Assembly (NCBI GenBank): GCA_031771865.1
Contig: JASISA010000036.1
Span: 558,001 to 622,000, forward strand
Reading direction: 5' to 3'
DNA: 64,000 nucleotides
Source of the DNA: Nothophaeocryptopus gaeumannii
Lineage: Eukaryota; Ascomycota; Dothideomycetes; Mycosphaerellales; Mycosphaerellaceae
Part shown: one piece after another, positions 41,901 to 50,714 of the stretch
How positions within the stretch are numbered: position 1 is the stretch's first letter
Layout: the number at the start of each line of letters is the position of its first letter
The notes under the pieces: generated by a model
What the model saw: the letters and a program-made list of their open reading frames with translations, nothing else
Told to the model about the DNA's origin: nothing
Databases searched by the model: none
Position numbers and translations under genes: made by a program

Positions 41901-43659
41901 TCATTGCTCGTCATCTTGACCTACACGCTTGTACTTGCCACTTCCACTACCATTGGCTTCGTCATCACCTCCCCCCTTGATTTTGTCGGCCATGTTGCTG
42001 ATCCAGCCGGCAACGCCCTCCCCAGACTTCTGGTCGTTGATAATGGGCTTGCCGTCTTGAATTTCTACGTCTGGCGGTTGGAGGGCTATGTCTGGAACGC
42101 TCTCATCTTGTCCGTCTTCACCAAGGCGGAATGATGGTACAGGGGAGCGGTTGCCACTGAACAACGACTCGGCCTCTGCGAGAGTCTCGGGCGTGGGAGC
42201 AATGGTTGTCGCGTCACCGAAGATGGAGTTCATGTCTTCCAAGCGCACATTCGCTGTCTCGGGGTAGATGAACCAGACTGTTAGAGATCAGTAGGCATGC
42301 TAATGTGGGACGCACAGAAATTAACTCACCAACTACAAAGCTGACTGCGCAGAAAAACGCATGCAGCAGATATAGTCGCCACTTGATAGCCTGTTGTAAT
42401 ATCGGTGTCATCTCACCCACAAGCCAGTTGAAAGCCCAGTTGGTCGCTGTCGATAAACTTGCACCCTTCGCTCTTATGCTGAGTGGCAGAATCTCTGGCG
42501 GGTAGAGCCATGGGATCGGGCCCCACGAATATCCGAACGCAGCATTGTATATCATCACAAAGATGACGACCATTGTTGGTGTGAGATGTATGTCGATGTA
42601 GATGAAGTATGATATCGCAGAAAGTGATATCACCATCATCACTGCGCCGGAGAGCAGAATGAACCTTCTACCCCATTTATCAACAATATACCATGGGGGC
42701 ACGGTTGATGCCAGGTAGGTAAGACCGTTGACGCCCGTCATCAGAATCGCATCGCGTCCGACCCAGCCGGCTTGCTCGAACACCAGTGGAGCGTAGTATG
42801 AGATGACGTTGATGCCGTTCAGCTGAGCAAGTGCCTGGGCCGACATGGCAATGAACACTCGCTTCGAGTATCGCCTGAACATGTCTCTGTACGATCGCTC
42901 GCCTTCTTGTCGTTGAAGAAGCACTCCCATCTTGATCTCGCGGTACTCATCTCGGGCCTTTGGGTTGTGGATGTCACCTTTTCCGTACAAGTTGGCAATG
43001 ACTACAATGCCCTCCTCGTCGTGATCATTGTCCAGCAGCCATCTTGGGGACTCGACGATCAAGAAACTGCCTACAGCAAGCAAGCCGCCCATGGCGACCT
43101 GCATGAGCAGCGGCAGACGCCATGCCCAGTCGCCTTCAATATAGCTGCAGAAGTAGTCCACCCAGACACTGCACATATAGCCGAAGATGTTGCCCGAGAA
43201 CTCGATGCATGCGAGTTTGCCTCGGTTGTGAGGCGGACTGATCTCGCTTTGGTACACAGGCACGATTGTGCTAAGAGCACCAACTCCCAGACCTGCAATG
43301 ATTCTGCCAAGAAGCATCATTGGCATGCCCGTTGCGAATGCCTGGATAGCTCCGCCGACGACGAAGATCAAGGCTCCGTAGAGGATAGTCTTCTTCCTCC
43401 CCAGCAGATCTCCAATGCGTCCAATGGATAATGAAGCAATGAGGGCACCAACCTCCAAGATGGCAACCATTGTCCCAATCTCTGCCGGACTAGGTTGGTT
43501 GAAGTAGTCCTTGAAGTATGGGCCGGTAATAATGCCCGACATGACTCCCTGATCGTACCCAAAAAGGAACACGCCTAATGACACGAATATGGACAAGAAG
43601 TAGATCAGCTTCTTGCCATGCAGACCGTGCATGCGTGAGGGTCCATCGCCGGGTGCCAT
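41901..43659 (-). CDS. MFS sugar transporter (hexose/glycerol-type)
   Basis: Two exons, 43659-42330 and 42277-41901, with a 52-nt intron (GTGAGT...CTAACAG), giving 568 aa from the only ATG in the frame (MAPGDGPSRMHGL). Sugar-porter hallmarks: GVFLFGYDQGVMSGIITGPY, GRIGDLLGRKKTI (motif A), VPVYQSEISPPHNRGKLACI, ESPRWLLDNDHDEEG, QLNGINVISYYAPLVFEQAG, WGRRFIL, and after the intron WFIYPETANVRLEDMNSIFGD, the P-E-T-x-x-R-x-L-E-D region. Twelve membrane segments are expected. The hydrophilic tail is long and Asp/Gly-rich. The substrate is unresolved (hexose-like by motif). The true start may be further upstream; see the open N-terminal extension. Confidence 0.9.
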
Positions 43660-44161
43660 GACCGCGGCGAGCAATCGTTGTGCGCGTCCAATCTGCCGAG
43701 GCGGTGGACTGGGAACTCTTATATCCTCTTTTCTCTTGACGAAGCCAGATTGGCGATGTTGTTTCTCGTCGTGATCGTGTGCCGAGGCGTACCTGACCCG
43801 CCTCGAATGCCGTGTACGTCCTCTCCGCGAATTGCCTTCTACGTCCCCTTGTAGTCGTGCTGCTAGCGGATCCTCTTCGTCCGCAAGCTGGTCGACGAGA
43901 TCACCGGTATCGCTCCACAGAGAGAAGCCGGAGTCGGCGTCGTCGGAAGCTAATGAGCCAGAGCGCCGTGTCAGGCGTCGGCGGTCTCCCTTCTCGTCGT
44001 AGGACTCGCTGCTGGGACGGCGGCCAGAGGAGGAGAGGGTATGTAGTGGGATGTTGGCAGGCTTGCGGGTCGAGGACGATTTGCTGGCGAATTGGGAAGA
44101 AATCTTGTATGTTGAGAGCTGTGGGACAGCCCTCTTCCCGGCAGCGAAAGAAGTGCGTTGG
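43660..44161 (-). other. Probable N-terminal coding extension of the sugar transporter (no ATG)
   Basis: The transporter frame stays open about 167 codons beyond its ATG. It has no ATG; the open run ends at a GTG. The stretch is not random: it carries RRSGSLASDDADSGFSLWSD, GDLVDQLADEEDPLAARLQG and IGRAQRLLAAV, which look like a real soluble tail of the kind some fungal sugar transporters have. A plausible acceptor (CTATTTCAG, 44170-44162) would start this exon at 44161. The matching upstream exon with an ATG was not found. Confidence 0.5.
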
Positions 44162-45152
44162 CTGAAATAGACAGCAGACGCTGGAATGTGCAAGCACCTT
44201 GGCTTGCACAATGTACGTATACGAGGTGGGTCGAGTGCAGAGCTAGTAAACACCCTTCGAAGCGAGAAAGGACCAACGGTTCCGAAGTCAGGTTTCGCAG
44301 TACACGTGATAGGTGCTGATACTGTACCAACCAGAAACGAGCGACGGAGGCGGTCGAGTAACTATCGGTATCGGCGGCTGGGAATGGGCCTGCTGCGAGT
44401 AGTCGCTAGTAGTGGAGACCTGGCTTTGTAGATCAGGAAACAGTAGTAGAAGAGACAAGTTTACACATAAGAGAACGACTCTCCAAGCTTTAGCGGATTC
44501 TCTGTTCAGCTAGAGTTCTACCTTAGGATCGCCCGACCGCCGCCGTAGAGGTATGGCCCCTGATTTCCCTCTGGGCCTGAACTCGCATCAGGCAGATCAT
44601 CAGCTTCTTGCCGTCCTACATCCGGATTCAACCGGAAATCAAAATCCAAACACCATCCTTTGTTTCTGTATCTCAATAAGCTAACCAGTGTTTCTCCACG
44701 CTCACCTCCACAATTTCCTCCGCACACGCTTCTCCACGACGAGGCGGCCATACCGCGGTGAGACCAAGACGGGGCAGTAGACTCGGTTTCTGAACGGCTT
44801 GCAGTCAGGCGTATTGAAGATGGTGCTTGCTATCCCTGTCTAGCACGAGCAAGCGGAGCACCCAGCAGGTACGGCAGGTCATCTGGATACCCAGCCTTCG
44901 TAGAGAAGTCACAAGAACTGCACATCTGATGGTTACGAATGGACTTGGTGACATAAGAGACATGGGAAGTACTTGTAGAAGTACAAAACGTCGTCAGCCC
45001 TAGTCACCGATCAAGTATAACTTGTTCATCTTCCCATGTGACCGATGTATGCATTTCTTCAGGCCGCAGAGGACTTCAGAAACATTGAGTTGTAGCCTGA
45101 GGCAAGAGGTCGCTGCGTTTCATGTGCACGCTTCGATCAATCAAGTCATTAA
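44162..45152. other. Gene-free stretch, upstream of sugar transporter
   Basis: About 990 bp that may include an unseen first exon of the sugar transporter. A minus-strand 77-codon frame with ATG (44518-44751) has no recognisable content. No RNA gene was seen. Confidence 0.45.
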
Positions 45153-46132
45153 TCAAGAAGGCTGATAGTACTTCCTCCAGTCATGATCCTCCTTGAATCC
45201 AAGCACCTCTCGAATCTTTCTATTGCTCAACGGCGCCTCCCACTCCTCCATCTTCCTCGTAATGGGCACATTGGGACAGGATTCCTTCAAGAATTGCTCC
45301 GTGGGCACTTTGGTCGTGATCGTGGTATTCGTAGCGTTAAACACCTGGTAACCCAGCCCGGACTTGTCGATACACAGGTTGCAAATCTGGGCTAGATCTC
45401 TAGCATCGATATACGACCACGCGTTCCGCTTCCTCGTCATCGGCTTCTCGACGAAGTCCTTGAACATGGGATACTCGTGCGGCTCGATGACGTTGCCGAT
45501 TCGAAGAGCGTAGATGTCGTTCTTGTAGCGTCGAGCGAATGTTCGAGCTGTCTTCTCGCCGCAGATCTTAGAGAGGGCGTATGAATCCGGCGGGTCGACA
45601 TCGTAATCCTCTTCCAGTGGGAAACTGTGGAAGTCGGCGTCACCCTCTGAGAAGCAGACTCCGTAGGTGGTCTCTGAGCTGGCGATAATGATCTTCTTGA
45701 CCCCGAGCTTGCTTGCGGCTTCGATGACATTGTAAGTTGAGGACACGTTGCCTTGGAAGCACTCATTATCCGGGACAAGCATGTTTCGAGCATAGGCACC
45801 GAAGTGAATGACAACATCTGGAGGTGGCTCTGGGCGTCCAATCTCATAGCCCGAGGGATCGTAATGCGTTGTAAGAGCATTCCAGACCTGTCCACTCTGT
45901 GTGAGATCGCACTTGAGCGTGTAGACTCCTACGAGGCGAAGGACGGAGGGTCAGCTTGTGTCTTGAGGAGATGGCGTCAAGCGTTTGATGTCTTACCAGC
46001 CTTAGGATCTGGGAAGTCAACCAGATCGAGATTGAGGACTCGATGCCCACGCTTCAGTAACTCCGGGAGAACATGTCGACCAGCCTTTCCAGAGCCACCT
46101 GTGAATACGATCCTCTTGCCTTGAGTAGCCAT
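45153..46132 (-). CDS. NAD-dependent epimerase/dehydratase (extended SDR)
   Basis: Two exons, 46132-45997 and 45928-45153, with a 68-nt intron (GTAAGA...GCTGAC...CTCGTAG), giving 303 aa. The Rossmann start RIVFTGGSGKAGRHVLPELL holds the T-G-x-x-G-x-x-G NAD site. The catalytic residues are seen as IIASSETTYG (Ser/Thr) and YALSKICGEKTA (Y-x-x-x-K). Further family features: PPDVVIHFGAYARN and SYIDARDLAQICNLC. The typical substrates are nucleotide sugars or sugar lactones; the exact one is unknown. The frame also contains an upstream ATG at 46198 giving MYRLSSHFVRSGSRLYSSKT, an Arg/Ser-rich, acid-free leader resembling a mitochondrial presequence. The ATG at 46132 has A at -3 and was preferred; the upstream ATG has T at -3. 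Confidence 0.85.
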
Positions 46133-46498
46133 TGTGTTTGTCTTGCTTGAGTAGAGTCTCGACCCAGATCTCACGAAGTGCGATGAAAGACGGTACATAT
46201 ATGTTGATGAAGAAAACAAAATAGGAGCTCTATTACCTTCCTATTCTCTGCTAGCAGCGTTAAAACTATCAGGCTACTCGGAGTACATCATGGAGTCCTG
46301 TGAGTTCTGTTTGATGTGGTTCCCTTCGCTCTACTTGCCCATGTCGTCACTATGTGTGCGGCCCGTACGATCCTTGTCGATCGAGCATCGGGAGATCTAC
46401 AACCTTCCTTCCACAAGCTCCTCCAGAACCATCCATCTGCAACAATAAGGTGAAGACATCTACAATTCGATGGAAGGACTGCTACTACTGGACCACAG
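46133..46498. promoter_or_regulatory. Shared divergent promoter, epimerase / unknown gene
   Basis: 366 bp between the main epimerase ATG and the ATG at 46499. The first 66 bp would be coding if the upstream epimerase ATG (46198) is used. Confidence 0.4.
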
Positions 46499-47452
46499 AT
46501 GACGCCCGCTGGGCTGATGCGGACGCTTCTGCCATCACGACTTCGAGCGAATAACGCCGTATCGGCGACTACCCGACTCGCCGTAGCTACCTCCTCTCCA
46601 CGATCATGCACAGACCCAAGAGCCTGCCTACGCGACTGTCGATGCTTCGCGCAGGTCAATGACATCGATCAATGGAATCGGGATTTATGGTTCACGAGCA
46701 GCATACCCCGATATGTGCCTCCTGATGGCAAGGGCGATCACAAGCCGCCGGACGAGCGAACCATTCAGCTCGGCAAGACAGTGAGGAAACTGCACGAGCG
46801 CTTGCCTACTCTGCTCAAAGAACCTCTGCCACAAGACATCTTGTCACCGGGAATCACTCTGCATCTATTCCCTTCGACTCATCCACATCTTCCGACAGTC
46901 TCCGGTCGACTGGCATACATCGCTGCATTGTGGACTGCACCAGTGGCCTGGGGCCGGATGCCTCTATTCGGCAATGTGCAGCTCATAATACTCTCCGAGC
47001 GCATGGTGCGGAACGGAGGGAGCTCTGTACCTCTGCAGCAAAGTGACGAGAAGCTAGTCGTCAAATGGAAGACGTGTGGGAAGACAACACACCGCGATGG
47101 CACAGGAGGCATCTACCGCGGCATGGGTCTGGCTGCCGCAAAAGACCCCGTGGACAAGATCAAAGGTTTCATTGCAGGCACCGGCGGAGAGGCAACAGCT
47201 GGTGATGACCCAGAAGAGTTCTGCGGCATCTTCGTCTTTGAATTCGACGAGAAGGGCCGCATTGTCAAACATACAATCGAGCATACCGATGAAGGTGGAC
47301 ACTATGACAGAATGACGCGAGTAGTGTCTGTTACGGACTGGCTACTGGGCCAGTTCAATGGGAAGAGGAAAAATGAGCCGGCACTTGCTCTATGCGAAGA
47401 ACGACCGCGCTGCGGATCTATTCGCCTAGTCGACCGCAGAGAGCGATGCTGA
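46499..47452 (+). CDS. Conserved fungal protein of unknown function with Arg-rich leader
   Basis: 317 aa, intronless, ATG at 46499 (MTPAGLMRTLLPSRLRANNA); Met7 is an alternative start. The first about 50 residues are basic, Ser/Arg-rich and acid-poor, consistent with mitochondrial import. The core looks conserved: LHLFPSTHPHLPTVSGRLAY, APVAWGRMPLFGNVQLIILS, and at the C-terminus FCGIFVFEFDEKGRIVKHTI with VSVTDWLLGQFNGKRK. The beta-rich end ('F-E-F-D-E-x-G-x-I') resembles NTF2/SnoaL-like folds, but this is only an impression. I recognise the pattern as a widespread ascomycete family without a settled function. It diverges from the epimerase. Confidence 0.7.
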   Translation: MTPAGLMRTLLPSRLRANNAVSATTRLAVATSSPRSCTDPRACLRDCRCFAQVNDIDQWNRDLWFTSSIPRYVPPDGKGDHKPPDERTIQLGKTVRKLHERLPTLLKEPLPQDILSPGITLHLFPSTHPHLPTVSGRLAYIAALWTAPVAWGRMPLFGNVQLIILSERMVRNGGSSVPLQQSDEKLVVKWKTCGKTTHRDGTGGIYRGMGLAAAKDPVDKIKGFIAGTGGEATAGDDPEEFCGIFVFEFDEKGRIVKHTIEHTDEGGHYDRMTRVVSVTDWLLGQFNGKRKNEPALALCEERPRCGSIRLVDRRERC

Positions 47453-48032
47453 TGTACGTTACGATTCATGCGACGATACCCGAAGATTAGTCTGGCTCAA
47501 AACATGGCATGGCAGGAGTTCAGGAGTGGTTGTGGAGTGGATTGGCTTGGTACTGGTAGACTCCTTTGGTGCGTACAAGCTCTCTCCTCTAACTTGTGCA
47601 GATGTAAATGACGATACAACGCTGAGAATACTGTATGAAATATCTTCCTGTCTCACTTCAACTCCAGTGCTGCGCAACAGGCTGTGACTGTTGTCACGAA
47701 TGATGTCACACAGTGTGCTCAATATAGCTCGTCTGTTCCGACGAGTTGGCACGCTCTCTCAAAGACTTTGCGGCAGCGAAGGATTGTGCATTGTCTCGAA
47801 ATGGCTCATGCCACTACACAACTACTGCACCGCACTCTAAAAGACCACGAACCCCGTCAAGAGCTGGCCTGGCGCCACGCATACGTCCTGCGCAGCCTTA
47901 CAGCTGTTCAGCTGGACCGCATAGCAGGTTCCCTCCTATAGCACCTTTCAGCCGCAATCTACAACTCTCTCGCACTTTGGTTCCTAGTCCTCAATATAGA
48001 AAATAGCAAACTAATCGACTCCTCGTACAACA
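47453..48032. other. Gene-free stretch
   Basis: About 580 bp without a supported gene; the short frames on both strands show no features. Confidence 0.5.
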
Positions 48033-48776
48033 ATGTCTTTCCACGTCAAGCGAACGAAAACATCTTACGCGTCCCCTCTGATTCAATACAACGGCATCCG
48101 CTCCACACATTGGCCAATACCACCTGAAGGCAAAAGCGTCCTCGAAATCCAAACGACCCATACTCCCACAGCACTTCAAAAAATCCCGGATGAATTGAAC
48201 TATCTTACTCCTCCACCCCATTGGCACTGGTATCAAGACGAATTCTTCCATATCAAACAAGGAAGGTACATCTTCACTCTCGAAGGCAAAGATACGATCC
48301 TCAGCGCCAACGATCCACAGCCCGTGAGGATCCCGGCAGGAAGTAGGCATACGTTTAAAGTAGATGATAGGTATGAGGATGGGGAGTGTAGGATTGAGGT
48401 AGGACTATTCTCTCAACCCACCCACCCAACAGACAATCCTTTCCTGCATTTTGACCAACGGGTATAGATCTCAACCGCCGTCTCTCCAAATTCGCCACCC
48501 GGCTTTCCTGAGGCGAATGGTTCCAATTCGAAATTCTTCCAGAATATCTACTCCTACCTCGATGATTGCTATGTCCAAAACGTGAAGCCGAGCTTACCGC
48601 AATTACTTTTGTTCCTCGATTCGGCGGAGATTAGTCTGGAATTCCCAGGCCCAGGATGGCTGGCGAGGCCACTGAGTTGGGCCTTTGGGGTTGTTGTGGG
48701 GAGGTGGTTTGGTGGGTATGTTTTGGGGTATCGGGCGAGTTATGGGGAGTATTGGGAGGTTGAGAAGGGGAGGTAG
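48033..48776 (+). CDS. Cupin-domain protein with in-frame TAG or a cryptic 51-nt intron
   Basis: The first 143 codons hold a cupin: PPHWHWYQDEFFHIKQGRY (H-x-H...E metal ligands), then TFKVDDRYEDGECRIEVGLF. The frame then meets TAG at 48465-48467, yet it continues in the same phase for 103 codons with a coherent C-terminal part: KFFQNIYSYLDDC, PSLPQLLLFLDSAEISLEF, RPLSWAFGVVVGRWFGGYVL. Fungal cupins of this type normally carry this hydrophobic tail. A 51-nt intron at 48462-48512 (GTATAG...TCCTGAG) would remove the stop and keep frame, giving 230 aa; its acceptor is weak. Otherwise the TAG truncates the protein to 144 aa or the gene is decaying. The substrate is unknown. Confidence 0.7.
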
Positions 48777-49176
48777 CGGTGGGCAGGGAAAGTAGGACGT
48801 GGCATTCTGTTGAAAATCCAAGCGATAGTTGCAGATTGTTGTCTTTGTTACTGCTGCCGTGAGTGAACGAACGAGCGCTTAGGGTTAGACGATTCGGCGG
48901 ATTCCTACATGTACCTTGCAAATTATGCAATAAAAAGGCCTTGCAATGGTCCGATCGATGTGTAGATTCTATCAACTTATCGATATCGTAACGTTTCGAG
49001 TTTCATGTGTTTCTGTTGGATTTCGAGTGAGAAGTCGCTTTTCCTGTATTTTCATGAGAATGTCCAAAATCATGGGCGTAGCATCAGGTTCGCAAGAACA
49101 TCTTCCGTAATATACGTAGACATCACTCATGAGTTTCCTTCTCTCTCATCTCCCATCTCTCTTGATCCATCATCGC
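48777..49176. other. Gene-free stretch between convergent genes
   Basis: About 400 bp between the cupin gene and the stop of the minus-strand coiled-coil gene; it holds both 3' ends. Confidence 0.5.
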
Positions 49177-50280
49177 CTATGCCTTCACTCCATCATACTG
49201 AGGCGGCGGCGCCACCCCAGCCTCCGTACTCACAAACCCCTCACAAACCTCCGCCCTTATCCTCTGCAACTCCTTCCTCACGCCTTCTAGTCTACCAGTG
49301 GTATCCTTCACCCATCCAAACGCCCAATTGACCCTCTTCTGCTGCTCTCCAATCTGCTCCTGTAACTCCCGCCCGGCCTGGTTCAACTCCGCTTCGCTCT
49401 TTTGAATCCTCTCATGCTGCGCCATATCCGTGAAAATATTGTCGAAGAGCATGTCAGAGAAGACGTGGCCTTGGCCGATGTTAATCCCCTTCAGCGGCCG
49501 GATAGCGGGTTGAATCCGTTGCGCTTCGGACATGTGGCGAAGCGTACTGAAGATATGATTTTGCGCTTGCGCGAGGGCGTCGCGTTCCATCATGTCCGAA
49601 AAAGTACCGCCGCCGAACATATCCATTTGCGAGTGGCGCAGAGCTTTCTTGATGTATTGGTAGGCGGTAGAGAGGGATTGATCTGCGGTTTTGAGAATCT
49701 CCAAGGCGTGCTGTTCTGTGGTTAGGGCGTTTTGAGCGTTGCCGAATTCTTGTTGAGATTGTTGAACCGCTGATTCTGCGGCATCCTCGCCGGGAACGTC
49801 TGGGGTTGGGCCTGAGAAAATGGATTGGTAGAGTGCATCCAATGTCTTTTGCGCAGTTTCGTGGCGTTTGGCGTCGGTTTCCAGGTGTAAGCGATCGTTT
49901 TGGGCTTGATCGAGAGCGCGGCCGAGTTCTTCCCGCCCTTCTTTCGTAGAGCGCTCCTTCTGCCAAGCTTCAAGAAACTCCTTTTCTTCCTTCTCGGCCT
50001 TGCTGGTGAACTTGTCTTTGCCCTTGGATCCCCCGACTTTGTACATGTAGCGCTTGAAGTTAGAGTCGCGGTATTTCACATGGTCTTTGCGCTCATCTTC
50101 CGTGATAGCATGCAAGCGAGCGAGTTCCTTGTCCGTGGCTGCGATTTGGAATTTTAGGTCGGAGATGTAAGAGGCGTTTTGGTTTAATGACGATGGTGCA
50201 TAGTCAGTTTGTCGAAGCTCAGCGAGGAGCGAGGTGTTCTTGTCAGAAGCCTCTCTGACGGTCGTTGCGAGTTGCGACAT
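49177..50280 (-). CDS. Coiled-coil protein of unknown function
   Basis: 367 aa, intronless, ATG at 50280 (MSQLATTVREASDKNTS). Long heptad-rich helices dominate: ISDLKFQIAATDKELARLHAI, KEEKEFLEAWQKERS and AELNQAGRELQEQIGEQQKR. A middle section is less charged, with DMFGGGTFSDMMERDALAQAQ and NIGQGHVFSDMLFDNIFTDM, where the repeated FSDM element marks two similar helices. The end turns Pro-rich (APPPQYDG). I recognise this as a conserved ascomycete protein without known role. No membrane segment or signal. Confidence 0.72.
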   Translation of the reverse strand: MSQLATTVREASDKNTSLLAELRQTDYAPSSLNQNASYISDLKFQIAATDKELARLHAITEDERKDHVKYRDSNFKRYMYKVGGSKGKDKFTSKAEKEEKEFLEAWQKERSTKEGREELGRALDQAQNDRLHLETDAKRHETAQKTLDALYQSIFSGPTPDVPGEDAAESAVQQSQQEFGNAQNALTTEQHALEILKTADQSLSTAYQYIKKALRHSQMDMFGGGTFSDMMERDALAQAQNHIFSTLRHMSEAQRIQPAIRPLKGINIGQGHVFSDMLFDNIFTDMAQHERIQKSEAELNQAGRELQEQIGEQQKRVNWAFGWVKDTTGRLEGVRKELQRIRAEVCEGFVSTEAGVAPPPQYDGVKA

Positions 50281-50714
50281 GGGTGTAGACTATGGACTGC
50301 TTGGCTTGTGTTGCTTTGGATGAAATGAGTGGGCAAGTGAATTGAAATTTTAATGGTAGGGATGATGTGTGAGAATGGATCGCATACCTGTGCGGCTTCC
50401 ATCGCAGGATCTATCTACCTACCTGGACGTTCAATTATGTTGTGCCTGCGCCACGACTGTGCCCTTTGTGTACAGTAGTTGGCGGCGGATGGGTCTTGGC
50501 TATACAATAGTTGCCATTGTCTAATTGGTGGATGCGGCACAGTGATGTAGCTGCCAAGGTTTGCTGCGCCTGCTAGAGCCACAACAACCTCAGCTCATAC
50601 CAACGCAGAGATCGATGCTCCCGAACTTCCACCTGGGCAGATTGAATCCGGCAAGGTAGCCGAAACGACCGTCGAATACGGTATTTTGGGAGTGTGCGGC
50701 AATGAAAGCAGTGT
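50281..50714. other. Gene-free stretch
   Basis: About 430 bp: promoter of the coiled-coil gene and 3' end of the next gene. Nothing else seen. Confidence 0.5.

Noticed and set aside
44518..44751. 77-codon minus-strand frame with ATG upstream of the sugar transporter
   Set aside because: Considered as its missing first exon, but I found no splice donor that joins it in phase convincingly.
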